Source: Ichthyophis bannanicus
Lineage: Eukaryota > Chordata > Amphibia > Gymnophiona > Ichthyophiidae
Length of the DNA stretch: 64,000 nt
NCBI GenBank assembly: GCA_033557465.1
Contig: CM066031.1
Location: 170,593,043-170,657,042 of the forward strand
Direction of reading: 5' to 3'
The notes under the pieces were generated by a model. That model searched no databases. It was not told the DNA's origin and saw nothing but the letters and a program-made list of their open reading frames with translations. This document shows positions 10,150 through 22,412 of the stretch, in pieces (position 1 is the stretch's first letter; every line of letters begins with the position of its first letter). The position numbers and the translations under genes were made by a program.

Positions 10150-11368
10150 GAAACACCCACTCTCCAGGGTCTAGGAGGGTCCGACTGAGATAGTTGGCCT
10201 GAATGTTGTCCTTCCCCGCAACATGCGCTGCCGAGATAGCCAGCAAGTGTGCCTCTGCCCACTGCATCAGTGTCTGACTCTCCTCCAACAGCTCCGCAGA
10301 GCCTGTGCCGCCTTGCTTGTTGATATAGGACACCATGACTGTGTTGTCTGAGAAAACACGCACCGCTTTCCCTCTGATGAGCTCGAGAAAGCTCTGCAGC
10401 ACTAGGCTGACCGCTCTCATCTCCAGCCGATTGATCGACCAAGTACCCTCTTCTGTGGCCCAAACTCCCTGCACCACGTGAGAAAAGCAATGAGCCCCCA
10501 GTCGGGGAGACTGGCATCCGTGGTGACCAACACCCATTCTGGTTCCACAAGCGGGACACCCGAGGAAACCTGCTGCGGGTCCAACCACCACAGTAAGTCG
10601 AGTCGCACCTCCATTGGGCATACGAGCTTCCTGGCCAGAGAATGCTGCTGCGGGGACCATCTGGTCAACAGAGACTGCTGCAGAGGCTGCATGTGCGCCC
10701 TGGCCCAAGGCACCAAATCCAATGCCGCTGCCATGGTCCCCAGCAACTGCAGGTACTGCCACACCATGGGCGCTGGACCCCTCAAAAAGCATCTTGTCTC
10801 CACAACTGAGCCACTCTCCCCTCAGGCAGGAAAACAGCCCCTTTCGCTGTGTCGAACAAGGCCCCAAGGTACTTTAGACGCTGTACGGGTTCCAACTGAC
10901 TTGACCTGGTTGATGACCCAACCGAGCCCCTCCAAAAACTGCACCACACTCTCGGTAGTGGTGATCGACTGTCCGGGAATCTGCCTGGATCAGCCAGTCA
11001 TCCAGGTACGGATGGACTTGAATGCCCTCCTTCCGCAACGCTGCCACCACCACCACCATCACCTTGGTGAAGGTGTGAGGAGCCATAGCCAGCCCGAAGG
11101 GCAATGCCCAAAACTGAAAATGGCCCATCGGCACTGCAAACCGCAAGAACCTCTGATGATCTGGTCTGATTGGAATGTGAAGATATGCCTCCGTCAGATC
11201 TGTCGAGGACAGGAACTCTCCTGGCTTCACCGCCTGAATGATGGCTCTCAGGGTCTCCATGCGAAAGTGCGGGACCCGCAAACACTGGTTGATGTGTTTG
11301 AGATCCAGAATGGGGCAAAAAGACCCCCCTTTCTTGGGAACCATGAAATAAATCTAGTATTGACCTAA
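10034..11368 (-). pseudogene. DIRS-B reverse transcriptase-RNase H, frame-disrupted
   Basis: 11344-10874 encodes the RT core: 'MVPKKGGSFCPILDL', 'SSTDLTEAYLHI' (motif A), 'LPFGLAMAPHTF' and 'YLDDWL'. RNase H lies in another frame at 10867-10034, with 'NRLEMRAVSL', 'FSDNTVMVSYINKQGG' and 'AGKDNIQANYLSR'. The change of frame between YLDD and RNase H breaks the polyprotein. A 296-codon plus-strand frame across the same bases is an antisense shadow. Confidence 0.75.
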
Positions 11369-11369
11369 C

Positions 11370-13319
11370 CTGTACTGGTCTCGGGGGACTGGCACCATTG
11401 CCTGGTGCTGGATCAGCCGCTGAAGCGTGTCACATACCGCCTTTGTCTTTGCAGGGGATCTGCAAGGGGAGGGCAGAAAAGCTTCCGACGGGCTTGCGGA
11501 TAATCTCCAGAACCCATTGGCCCGTGGTAATATCAGCTCATATGGAAAGGAACTCCTGCAACCGGCCTCCCACCGGATGTTCCGCCTGAGCCGGCCGCCC
11601 TTCATTGCGGCTTCTTGGAGGCATTTTGCAGAGAGGAAAAACCACCTCTGCCAAACCCCCGTGCTCCTCGAAAGGACTGCCCTCGGGTTGCAACGTACCC
11701 CCTTTGGTAAAGCGTAAACCGAGAGCCCTGGAAGCACTGCCCTTCACGACCCTGCCCTCTAGTTGCCGTGCCAGGCCGAGCGCCTCTCAGGCGATCCTCC
11801 GGAAGCCTCACACCTTTGGTATCTTATCAAAAAAGCAGCTTGCCTTTAATAAGGGAGTTTGCTGAGGCGAGACTTGGAGGATGAATCTGCCGCCCAATTC
11901 CTCAGCCAGAGGAACTGCCGAGCCGCAACCACCGAGGCCATGGACTTCACCGAAATCCATACCAAATCATAAAAGGTATCTGCCATATAGGCCACAGCAG
12001 ATTCCAACCTGGTGGCATCCAAAGATCCAGCTTCTTCCTTCTCTGGCCCAACGTCACCCTGCAGCCATCAAAAAGAGGCCCGCAAAACATATGCCCCACA
12101 GATGGCAGCCTGAAGAGATAACGCGCTAGTATCAAAGGCTTGTTTGAGCAGCGTCTCCAACTTGCGGTCCTGCAGGTCTTTTAAGGCAGCTCCGCCTTCC
12201 ACAGGTATCGTGGTCTCCTTAGTCACCGCTGTTACTAAGGCATCCACCTTGGGCATCCGCAGCAAGTCCTTGTCCTCCTGAGGGATCGGGTAAAGCCTGG
12301 CCAACGCCCGGCTACCCCGCAGGGACGCCTCCGGACATTCCCACTCGGAATCAATCATTTGCCGAATGACACGATGCACTGGGAAACAGCACCTTTCAGG
12401 TTTAAAACCCTAGAGCAAGGGATCCTCTAATGGATCCTCTTACGCTACTGGAAGGGAAATGTTTAACACCCCCAACGACTGCGCAATAAGCACCATCAGC
12501 TCTTCCCTACGGAAGACCCTAAACATGTTGGGATCTTCACCAGCCACTATTTCACTGTCCTCTAGCTCTCCAAGGGCCCAGGGCTCCAATTCTCCCTCCG
12601 AGAGGGGGAGTCCTTCCTCTGTGGCCTTAGGCTCGCTAATCTGTGCCCCGTCCGCAACAGGAACAGCCTCCGTCTCCCCTGTCTTGGAAGAGAAGTTTTC
12701 AGCCACCTCTTGTCTCAGGGCTTCTGCTTTCCCCATAACCACAGATCCCGAGACTGAGACAAGCCTTGCTCAAGCTTTAAACAGTAGGCTTTGTGTAAGG
12801 ACAGAATAAAGTCCATGGAAACCAGACTCTAAAGTGCTCTGGGCTGCGGGGCTAGGAACTAATCTGGAACCAGTCTCCAAATTAGGCCTCTTAGATTTGC
12901 TTATTCTTTTGCCATCTTTGACAGAAAGCGCGGGAGCAGCCCCTGCCATCGGCAAAATGGCTGCCGCTCCCACCTTTTCCTCTGAGCGGAGAACACCCTC
13001 TAAAGCCGGCACCGATGACATTTTAGCCTCCAACAATCCAAAAGCTCTCAAGCACACTGCCCGTGCGGCAACAAAAACGACAAATACCCAGGCCTGACAG
13101 CCCCCAACTTCCGCACTCAGCACATGCTGCCGCTCCAGCCTGCATGCAGCTAAGCAAAACCCCCGAAGGAAACAGAGCATCCCGCGACAGAAGACCCCCG
13201 AAAAGGATCCTTACCTGATCCGCACTGCTACCGGCCCCTCTATTCACCCCCTGCTGCTCGTGGGAGAAAATAAAAGGCACTGCAGGTAGAGGGTTGCAAC
13301 CTGGGGCTCCTGGACACAC
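11370..13319 (-). pseudogene. DIRS-B gag, decayed
   Basis: Minus-strand fragments (13319-13023, 13180-12770, 12742-12440, 12379-12068, 11865-11370) occupy the Gag position. The segment at 12379-12068 ('LARLYPIPQEDKDLLRMPKV', 'ALKDLQDRKLETLLKQAF') resembles a DIRS Gag core. Frame changes and stops are frequent. Boundaries between Gag and the RT leader are approximate. Confidence 0.55.
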
Positions 13320-13534
13320 TCGCTCCCCCTGTAGGAATGACTGAGGGCACTAAGCCAGGCAGGCTCTGCCTGTATACCCCTGTATTAAAATATCTGATCT
13401 TTTGTTTTCGGCAGCCAAACCCTTACAAATACTGCCTTAGCAGCCCTGCTAGGACCACCAGCAAGAGAATCCAACACTTTGAAAAACTCCTCGTTTAAAT
13501 CTTCTTTGTTTCACAGGGAGCTAAGCAGCCATGT

Positions 13535-13683
13535 CCTCTTCAGCTGCTGAGGACTGAACGACTGAGTTATGGTCACCAGAGGGAGCTGGAGCAGCAGTCA
13601 ACAAAACTCTGTTATTCAGTCCTCAGCTGCTGAATGGGATTGACTACCCATCGGTTCCTGGACTGGCCAGGAGAGACGAAGAG
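13535..13683. repeat. DIRS-B right inverted terminal repeat
   Basis: Reverse complement of 8054-8215, ending 'GGTTCCTGGACTGGCC' then 'GAGAGACGAAGAG'. The terminal bases are matched again in complement in the ICR at 8668-8703. Confidence 0.8.
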
Positions 13684-14119
13684 AAAATGTGATTTATTCC
13701 TGACAGGAATCCATACCAAGTTTTCCCCAGAAACTCAGGAATGAGGAACTGGATCTGTGAGGTGAATACCCAGAAGAGGGAGTCTGTACGTTAAGCTCCT
13801 AGACCTGAAAACCCCATTAGGAAACCACGCTCCCCCTAAAAGAGCATCAGGAACCTCAGAAGCAGCCATGCTTCCTGAAATGCAAGCAATGTTTAAATGC
13901 TGCTTCTGCTTTCATCTATGAGACTACCACCTTACATTGAGAAAAAAGGACCACTACTATAATCAGGCTTACTTTGTCATAGCAATGCTCACCAATGGAC
14001 AACATAGGATCTGCACCAATCTGCACTTAGTCCAAAATGTTAGAGGAATGCAAGGGCAGGGCAGTTTGAAGAGGCCACTGCCACAGCTATCAGGAAGCTA
14101 CGTCTCTCCTACCCTCACG
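13684..14119. other. Unassigned flank
   Basis: No gene or repeat was recognised between the DIRS-B right end and the L2 tail. Confidence 0.4.
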
Positions 14120-14580
14120 CCTCAAGTCAAACACGCAACCGAGTCAGTACCCCAAATGAATACAAGCACACACGCAAGGACACAGACAGAGCTCTCTCCA
14201 TGGCTGCTCCAACAATATGGAACAATCTACCGGACGATCTAAGGGCAACTCCAGACCTCAAAGACTTCAGAAAACAGCTGAAAACCATGCTGTTCATAGA
14301 GCACTATGGTCACATCACATAACCTAAGAGAATGTATAACAGCACTCCAATCCTCCTAAACACTGTATGTATATAAAATGTGTTTTTAGCACCACTGTAA
14401 ATAGCCCACCTTGTACATAGCTCAAACAAATCAAGCACCCAACACAGCCCTCACACAACTAAGTTTCACCCTCACTGCATGTATAACGCACACACTTTAC
14501 CTGATTGCTTGCTGTGATACCACCTTGATTATTAAGATAAGGCGGTTTAGAAATACTGTTAAATAAAATAAATAAATAAA
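14120..14580 (+). repeat. L2-like LINE 3' end
   Basis: A frame reads 'TIWNNLPDDLRATPDLKDF', matching the C-terminal 'RIWNSLPPHLRAIRDLPQF' of the intact L2 at 48422-51487. The 3' UTR follows and ends in repeated AAATAA. It is strongly 5'-truncated. Confidence 0.75.
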
Positions 14581-15215
14581 TGGAGGGGGAGCTCCTGGCC
14601 CTCAACATGCATCCCTTCCCCATGCCCCTGTGCAAGGGTCATGTTATACCCATTCTACAAGAACTGCACTAGCTACCTTGCAGATCAGTCAGTTTGAATC
14701 TGGTCCTGTAAGATCAAAGAATTGTTCTAACACAACAAATTTTCTTTTTAAGACTTGAGCACCTCACATGCCTTCTGCTACAGATAAATCAAAAGGTCAT
14801 TTCTCATGCTGCTGTTGACTAGTCTACCCCACATCTTAGATTGTGAGAGACTATATCCAGGACCATCTTTTCGTTAGGTCTGAGATGAGAATGAGTGGAT
14901 ACTGACACCACCTCCAGGCTCTCTTCACTAGCTCGTCCCACTGCTGCTCGCTGGATGGCTCTAACTCTAGAGCAGTGGGTCCAAAACAGTCTTTTTAGGG
15001 AAAAATATTCCATCCTGAACACAAGTTCAAAACTAGAATCCCAGCAGCACTTAAGATCTCACCCCAAGAGAAAACAGCAAGTTGACCTGTAGTGGTTACT
15101 AAACAAGCCTGCAACCAAAGTCTTCAGTTACAATTGTATGTACAAACTGTATAGTACATACGTATGAAACCACATACAGTGGAGATACGTATTACCGATA
15201 CCCAAAATACAGATG
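14581..15215. other. Unassigned; possible tiny L2 remnant
   Basis: Around 14660 a frame reads 'ELH*LPC', reminiscent of the L2 'ELHWLPL' motif with the Trp codon changed to a stop. This is too short to be sure. The remainder is unassigned flank of the provirus. Confidence 0.35.
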
Positions 15216-15219
15216 ATAT

Positions 15220-15871
15220 TGTGGCAGGTGCAGGCCTGTGACCCACGGTGTCTGACGTAAGCAGGCAGGCCTAGCTAGCTTGACCTGTAAATGAAGCCTG
15301 TGGAGAGGCATATAGGAATTGCACATCCCCCAATATGCTGCTATTGTAGGATAGAACTCTGTAAGAGAACTAAACTTAGGTAAGCAAAACTGAGAGATGG
15401 AAAAATACAGAACAACATGTTTAGAAGTTACTGATAAGAAAAAGTACATCTGCAAGGAATATAATTGGGAGTGCTGACAGATGAGTTGCAGAGCCCTGCT
15501 CCCCTGCATGCACAAATTGGTTCTATGGCCTTGAGAGTATGAAAGTAACAAGTTGATGAACTGACCATTATAATTGGGACTAGAAGGGGGGGTATGCAGG
15601 TGCCATGCCCACTGAAGGAACATAATTGGATAAGCTTATCAGTACCGGGACCAATGGAAGAGGTACGGGAGGTACAGGAGAGTACCGGGACCAATGAAAT
15701 GTTTTTCTATACCTAGAATGGAACAGAAGTCTATAAAAGTTGTTGTAATGCTAGAAAACTTTGCTCAGCCATTTTGAAATTGACTTGCTTGAGACTTGTG
15801 CACAAATAAATGATTTGGACCTTCTGAACAGACTCCTGGTATCATTGGTTTGTCTGCGCTTTGCTGCTACA
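15220..15871 (+). repeat. 5' LTR
   Basis: Begins 'TGTGGCAGGTGCAGGCC' and ends 'TTTGCTGCTACA'. Near the start 'CTGACGTAAGC' resembles a CRE/ATF site. It is homologous to 24554-25199, differing by a 4-bp indel near 15378, a short indel near 15668 and a few substitutions. Confidence 0.95.
15732..15810 (+). promoter_or_regulatory. LTR TATA box and polyadenylation signal
   Basis: TATAAAAG at 15732-15739 and AATAAA at 15805-15810 are spaced as expected for the U3/R boundary and the R polyadenylation signal. The 3' LTR keeps both (25060-25066 and 25133-25138). Confidence 0.8.
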
Positions 15872-15877
15872 TATTCT

Positions 15878-15895
15878 TGGTGCGTTGGCCGGGAA
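15878..15895 (+). other. Primer-binding site, tRNA-Gly type
   Basis: The 18 bases starting TGGTGCGTTGG, six bases after the LTR, are complementary to the 3' end of tRNA-Gly as I recall it (acceptor stem GCGTTGG, UCC anticodon isoacceptor). Minus-strand DNA synthesis would be primed here. Assignment to Gly rather than another tRNA is from memory of tRNA ends. Confidence 0.75.
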
Positions 15896-16135
15896 GTTGT
15901 GGAATCAAAGTGTATATAGGGTAATATACCACGACTTTCCGCCTCTATAGGCTTGGTCCTGCCGGGATCACGCCCTTCCGACGAGGGCTGCTCCCTGGCG
16001 CCGCCGGTCCCTTGTATCGGAGGGAGCTCGTCGGACCTCGGCGGGTGCTGGGCCCGGCTGGAGCCAACGCCTCGAACCTGAGTGAGGGGAGTCCGAGGTC
16101 CAACTCATGCACCTGCTTGGGAAGTTTGAGGACCG

Positions 16136-16150
16136 GATCCGGTGAGTATA
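16136..16150 (+). promoter_or_regulatory. Candidate major splice donor in leader
   Basis: 'GATCCG/GTGAGTATAG' (intron from 16142) is a strong match to the donor consensus, placed between PBS and gag. That is where retroviruses put the donor for spliced env mRNA. Confidence 0.55.
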
Positions 16151-16615
16151 GTTTTGATTTGGTGTCTAGACAGAAATAGAAAGAGCAGTACTGCCATTGG
16201 AATTTGGAATTTGTAATCTCGAGATATTGGGAATTGGTAAGAGAGCATGATCACCTCTCAAGGAAGGGCCGAGTAACCCCGCATGGGAATTCGCCGGGTG
16301 AAACCCTCATCCTTTTTGTAATTGGGAAAAAGACTAGTCAGAATAGATAGAAACGAATGCATTCTGGGATACGTTGCTAGCATGATTGTGTGAACGAAGT
16401 GTGAATGAGAGGTCTGGCAGCACGGACCAAGTGAAGGCGGACCCCTGAGTAGCGCATTTCCTGACCGGGCGACCGCGTTCAGGTCGCGAAAAGGGGGAAG
16501 CGATTGTCGTCTTATCTTGTTATTTGTATTCCTTATACGTTTCCAGGGCCGTGAGGACCCCTTACCCACAGTCCGCCCTCCTTTTCCCTTTTGTCTGTTG
16601 CGCGCACACATTGAA

Positions 16616-18403
16616 ATGGGAGGGGCGGGGTCTACTAGAAACACTCCATTAGAATGTATGATCGCAAATTTTAAAGAGGGATATTCAGGAGATTATGGTA
16701 TTAAAATGACAGCAGCCCGTTTGCAGATTTTGTGCACTAGGGAGTGGCCCGATCTAGACCCCATCTGGCCCTGAGAGGGAACGTTTAATGTAGAGATTAT
16801 TCAGTCAGTACACCGTAGAGTGCGGATATCGCACCCCGATCAGTACCCCTATATAGATTCCTGGTTAAGTATGTGTGAAGATCCGCCCCCCTGGGCGCAG
16901 CGCTGTTATGAGGAACAGTGCAGGATAATGTTAGCTAAGACAGATTCTAGACAGAAGACGGAACAGCCTAAAATGAAAGAGCAGGATAAGAAGTCCAGGA
17001 AGAAGCCCATCCTGGTAGATCCTGATTCCCCAGAAATACTTCCCAGACAGCCTCGAACCCCAGGTCCGATAAGAGTAGCCCGGCGTCCTGCCCCAGAACC
17101 CCAGAGACGGCCGGAGCGGGACCCAACCCTTGAACCCCCCCTGAAGGAGAGAGAGAGGAATTAGCTGAAGAAGAGGATGCGATAAAAAGCGAGTCAGAAG
17201 CAGAGGTAGAAGAGGAAGAAAAAGAGAATGCCCAAAGCGAGGAAGATAGCGTACAAGTGGTTACTAGTGCCAGCGAGCCAATAAAAGATGCACCCAAAGT
17301 GAAACCCATTGAGAAAGCGAAAGTAATCCCTGGAAAGATAGTTAAGAAAACAGCCCTTAGATCCCAAAAGACAGCTCCCGCCAAGATGCTGCCTTTGCGG
17401 CAAGTCCCGGGAGTGCCTGTAAAGAATGATAATGAGGTGGTAGCGGGACCCTTAACTTATGTGTATATCCCTTTCTCTACAACTGATTTGTTAAATTGGA
17501 GGTCGCATTATGCCTCCTATACTAGTAAGCCCCAGGAACTGACAGAATTAGTAACTACTATTATGGAAACCCACCAACCCACTTGGCCAGATTGCTGCCA
17601 GCTCCTGACCACCCTATTCACGACAGAGGAGCGAGCACGAATTAGAAAAGCAGCTATTGAGTGGATGGCAGATAACCCTGTAGCTCCAGGACAGGGACTG
17701 AACAGAATAGACCATCGGGAAGCGGCCCAGAGAGAATTCCCGAATGAAGACCCCCATTGGGATCCAAATACAGATGAAGGATCCACAGCCCTAGCCCGTT
17801 TTCACCAAGGGTTTTACAAGGCCTGAAAAGGGGGGGGCCAAAAAGCTATGAACCTTTCTAAAGTTGCAGGAGTTATCCAAGGTATAGATGAGAGCCCAGC
17901 AGATTTTCATGAAAGATTAACTGAAGCATACAGAACGTATACTCCCTATGATCCCGAGGCACCAGGAAGTTTATGTATGGTGAATTCTGCTTTTGTAAAC
18001 CAGTCTCAACCAGACATTAGACGTAAATTACAGAAATTAGAAGGGTTTGCGGGCATGAATGCAACACAGTTACTGGAAGTCGCTCATAAAGTGTATGTGA
18101 ATCGTGATACTGAAAGACAGAGAGAATGTGATAGAAAGATGAAGAAAGCTGATTTTTTGGCTGCGGCCATAGTTGGAACAGAAAAGGGGAGGTGTCCCTA
18201 GTCGACGGAGCAGAGGAAGAGGGCGGGGTCAAGGCGGAGGCCGGACCCAGAAGCTAGGCGTGAACCAATGCGCCTACTGTAGAGAAGAAGGACATTGGAG
18301 AGATACATGCCCGCAACTCGCAGACGCCCAGCAAGATGACGACAGCAATCAGTGGCGAGAAGAAAGGCGAGGCTATCCCCGAAATCGAGGACAATTCCAG
18401 TGA
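16616..18403 (+). pseudogene. gag: ERV gag (MA-CA-NC), multiply disrupted
   Basis: Starts at ATG 16616 with 'MGGAGSTRN', so glycine 2 is available for myristoylation of matrix. A proline-rich linker and an acidic stretch follow. Capsid carries 'PFSTTDLLNWRSH', 'METHQPTWPDCCQLL' and 'LFTTEERARIRKAA'. The nucleocapsid has one knuckle, 'CAYCREEGHWRDTC' (C-X2-C-X4-H-X4-C), in an Arg/Gly-rich context. Lesions: TGA at 16772-16774 in MA, a one-base-type frame change near 17150-17162 in a GA repeat, TGA at 17824-17826 in CA, and a frame change near 18181-18190 in an AAAAGGGG run. TGA at 18401-18403 is in the position of the natural gag terminator. The gene cannot make full-length Gag as written. Confidence 0.9.
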
Positions 18404-18891
18404 GAAAGAGGAGGAGGAGGAGCCATTCAAGCATTGGCCACAACGATCCAGGATGAAAATGACGTGGATTAGGACAGACCGGGCTCCAAGTTTGCTTTAG
18501 GTCTCCAGGAACCTATGGTCGGAATACAAATAGGAGACCAAGTTATGGACTTTATGGTTGATACTGGAGCACAACATTCAGTAATAGACAAAAAGATAGC
18601 CCCATTCTCTACAAAAGCAGTCACCATTATAGGAGCAACTGGTGCCAAAGCTACAAAATCTTTTCTTCAGAATCGAATATGCAGTCTAGGAGGACAGCAA
18701 ATAACTCATCAATTCCTTTACATGCCCGAATGTCCAGTGCCACTACTGGGACGAGATATATGTTAGCCAAGCTTCAAGCACAAATATCTTTCTCTGAACA
18801 AGGAGAAATGCAAATGACAGTAAATCCCCAAGCCAAACCAGCAGGAATAATGCTGCTGACAGTTCCGAGAAGAATGGAGGTATTACATTGA
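18404..18891 (+). pseudogene. pro: ERV protease, disrupted
   Basis: In the same frame as the NC segment, downstream of TGA 18401, lies the protease: 'FMVDTGAQHSVI' with the catalytic DTG, then 'PVPLLGRDIC'. An in-frame TAG at 18469-18471 lies before the protease core. A frame change at about 18762-18766 moves 'LAKLQAQISFSE' to the next frame, and another lies near 18860-18870 before RT. The same-frame gag-stop-pro layout fits stop-codon readthrough, as in gammaretroviruses, but two stops are present here. Confidence 0.8.
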
Positions 18892-21800
18892 TGACTCTAT
18901 CCAAGATACTTATTTTGAACAAACTTTAAAGAACATTCATGCACCACCTGGAGTATGGGCAGAAGGCAGTCCCCCAGGCCTAGCCAAGCATATAGCTCCA
19001 GTAATTGTAACCCTCAAGCCTAGTGCTACGCCAGTGCACGTCAAACAGTACCCTCTCCCAAGAGCCGCGATTGAAGGCATTCATCGTCACTTGCAGAGAT
19101 TGCTCGAGTATGGCCTACTAAAAGTATGTCAATCCCCATGGAACACTCCACTTTTGCCAGTAAAGAAACCTGGGACAGATGATTACCGCCCAGTGCAAGA
19201 TTTAAGAAGAGTAAATGATGCAGTTGAAACTATACATCCAGTTGTACCCAATCCTTACACTCTTTTAGGACTGATACCTGCTGAAGCTACCCATTTTACC
19301 GTACTGGATTTAAAAGATGCATTCTTTTGCATAAGATTAGCCCCTGTAAGTCAAATATTGTTTGCATTTGAATGGCAGGACCCCATCTCTGGAAGAGGGG
19401 GCCAACTCACCTGGACAAGATTACCCCAAGGATTCAAGAATTCGCCTACCATCTTTAGTGCTGCACTAAATCAAGACCTTTCAAGTTATCCAGTGGCCCC
19501 GGGGAAGAGAGTGCTTCTCCAATACGTGGATGATCTGCTGATAGCTGCCATATCAGAAAGTGAATGTATACTAGCCACCAAAGACCTCTTGCAGTTACTA
19601 GATGAAGCTGGATACAAAGTTTCCAGAGCAAAAGCACAGCTATGTCAAAAAGAAGTGAAATACTTGGGTTTTCGTATAACCCAAGGAAGCCGAAGATTAG
19701 GCAGAGAAAGAAAAGCAGCAGTATGTAGAATTCCAACTCCAACAACCAGAAAGCAAGTCAGAGTCTTTCTGGGAGCGGCAGGATATTGCCGAATCTGGAT
19801 ACCTAACTTCGCCCAAATTGCCAAACCACTGTATGAAGCCACAAAAGGAGAAGAGAAGTCGCCACTGGAGTGGGGACTTGAGCAGGATACAGCCTTCCAG
19901 AAGTTAAAAGAAGAATTGATGTCATCACCAGCACTTGGACTACCAGATGTCCACAAGCCTTTCCACTTGTTTGTACATGAAGCACAGGGAAATGCCTTAG
20001 GCATGCTGACTCAGAAATTGGGAGCGACCTGTAGCATACCTATCGAAACAATTGGACCCCGTGGCCAAAGGATGGCCACCATGCCTGAGAGCCGTTGCAG
20101 CTACAGCACTATTAGTGAGTGAAGCAGACAAGCTCACACTAGGACAGAACATACGAGTCACTGTGCCACATGCAGTCCTTGCCCTCATGGAACAGAAAGC
20201 AAATTATTGGCTCACCAATTCCCGAATGTTGAAGTACCAGAGCATGTTATGTGAAAACCCACAGATACAACTAGAAGTGAGCCATGCCTTGAATCCAGCC
20301 ACCTTGATACCCATCAGTGAAGAACTCCCAGAACATGACTGTATCGAAGTCATGGAAACAGTGTTCTCCAGTCGACCCGACTTGACAGATGTGCCCATAG
20401 ACAATCCTGACCAAATCTATTATGTTGATGGGAGCAGTCTCATCCTTGGACGACGCTGTGCCGGATATGCAGTCGTCACTCAACACGAAGTAGTTGAATC
20501 ATCAGCTCTAGCCTCAGGCACATCAGCTCAGAAAGCCGAATTAATAGCACTTACCAGAGCATTATTGTTAGGAGAAAAACCTCGTGCTAAATGTATATAC
20601 AGATTCCAAATATGCCTTCACTACCTTGCATGCTCATGGAGCTCTCTATAAAGAAAGAGGACTCATCACATCCGGGGGAAAATCAGTCAAATATGGTCCC
20701 GAGATATTGATGTTACTTGATGCAGTTTGGGCCCCAACACGTGTAGCTGTCATGCATTGCAGAGGACATCAAGCAGGAAAAGGAGAAGTTGCCCGAGGAA
20801 ATAGGTTTGCAGATGCTTCAGCACGACAAGCAGCTATGACAGGACAGATTGCCCCACAAGCTATGCCAATGCAAGCAGCATTGTTTCCAGTACCTCTGAA
20901 TTTATGGACACCACGATATACCACCAAAGAATTGGATTACTACTGTAACAAAGAAGATGGAGTACTGAAAGATGGATGGATTGAGCTGCCACCAGAAGAG
21001 GGCAGTCAACCCCCTGGACGAATAGTAATTCCTGAACTGTTAGGACCATCGTTTGTCAAAGCTTTCCATGAAGCCACCCATTATGGCAAAAGTGCTATGG
21101 AAAAAGCACTTAGACCACATTTTTACATCCCTCTATTGACAACCATATCAGCTTCAGTAGCACGGCAATGTCAAACTTGTGCCAAAAATAATGCCAAGCA
21201 AGGCCTTATAACGGCACCCCGAGTTCAGTCAGGAGGTGTAACCCCCATGCACAACCTCCAAGTTGATTTTACCGAAATGCCAAAAGCCAATGGATACCAT
21301 TACCTATTGGTGTTAGTCTGTACTTTCTCTGGGTGGGTAGAAGCCTTCCCAACCAGAACTGAGAAAGCCCGAGAAGTTACCAAAGTCTTAATGAGAGAGA
21401 TTGTCCCTAGATTCGGAATTCCAGCAGTAATAGGGTCAGACAATGGACCCTCATTTGTCTCCCAAGTTACTCAACAGTTAGCAAAAGCTTTGCAGCTACA
21501 ATGGAAACTCCACACTGCATACAGACCCCAGAGTTCAGGGAAAGTTGAGCGAATGAATCGTACCTTGAAAGCCCAAATGTCCAAGCTTTGTCAGGAGACA
21601 CATTTGAAGTGGCCCCAAGTGCTCCCGATAGCCTTACTCAGAATCCGCTCAGCTCCTGTAAAATCAACAGGATTTTCCCCTTTTGAAGTTCTGTATGGTA
21701 AACCCCCACCAATAGTGCAGGGAATTAAAGGAAGTCTAGCCCAAATTGGTTCAGAAATAACCAGGCAAGAACTCCTAGCTCTTAGTTTTGTTCTGCAGAC

Positions 21801-22101
21801 TCTCCATACGTGGATCCAAGACCAGTTGCCTATCAACTTGACGGAACCCTTGCATCCCTATCAGCCTGGTACCTCGGTGTGGATCAAAGATTGGAAGAAG
21901 ACACCGTTGGAACCCCATTGGAAGGGACCGTACACCGTCATCCTGTCTACCCCAACTGCAGTAAAGGTAGCCGAGATCGACGCCTGGATCCACCACAGCA
22001 GAGTCAAGCCCGCTGCTGATCCTGAACCTGAGCAGTGGACAGCAGAGCAGCATCTTGATGCACCCTTGCGAGTTACTTTGAGACGGCAACCAGCAACTTA
22101 G
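18870..22101 (+). pseudogene. pol: ERV pol: reverse transcriptase, RNase H, integrase
   Basis: The RT frame is open from about 18870 to about 20028, with 'LPVKKPGTDDYRPVQDLR', 'VLDLKDAFFCIRL', 'RLPQGFKNSPTIF' and the active site 'YVDDLL'. A frame change near 20025 leads to the connection domain and RNase H start ('YYVDGSS'). Another near 20580 leads to 20584-22101, which is open for 505 codons: RNase H end ('VYTDSKYAF', 'HCRGHQAGKG'), integrase zinc-binding H...H...CQTC (about 21062-21180), core 'QVDFTEMP', 'GSDNGPSF' and 'SSGKVERMNRTLK' (D, D, E), and a C-terminal 'HWKGPYTVIL' module. Enzymes would act in the capsid and on host chromatin. Two frame changes prevent a single Pol product. Confidence 0.92.
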
Positions 22102-22412
22102 ACACTTCATCACAGTGCCTTGCAGTAGCCAAGTCTTTCGAAGAGGATTGCTGTTTTCCATGCAGCAACAGTTTTGTGTCAACGAACCCAATCTGCGTGC
22201 GATTTTGCACACTACTTTGATACTATATTGAACCATACTTCAAAACCAACTGAATTGCTAAGTTGGTTAAGGTATGATGGACAACTTGAGGATCTTCAAT
22301 CAACACTCAGCACCCGTTAAATTGCTTCATTAGCGAACGGGATGAAGAAAAGAGAACGTCGTGATCAAGATCAGCAAGCTGAGGATTCAGAAGAACTCCA
22401 ATCAACATCAAT

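Larger units (their letters stand above)
8054..13683 (-). mobile_element. DIRS-B: structurally complete DIRS element, coding degraded
   Basis: The left end (from 'GGAGAAATTAGACC') and right end (to 'GAGAGACGAAGAG') are inverted repeats of each other over about 150 bp, sharing 'CAGCTGCTGA', 'GGTCACCAGAGGGAGCTGGA' and 'GGTTCCTGGACTGGCC'. An internal complementary region at 8601-8703 fuses complements of the two outer ends, the defining DIRS architecture that allows circular intermediates. On the minus strand the order is Gag (13319-11370), RT-RH (11368-10034) and YR (10149-8750). All ORFs are split by frameshifts and stops. This family is far more GC-rich and quite distinct from DIRS-A/C/D/E. 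Confidence 0.88.

Noticed and set aside
10478..11368. 296-codon plus-strand frame
   Set aside because: It lies antisense to the DIRS-B RT-RNase H, which has clear motifs; the plus translation is low-complexity (poly-His) and has no domain.
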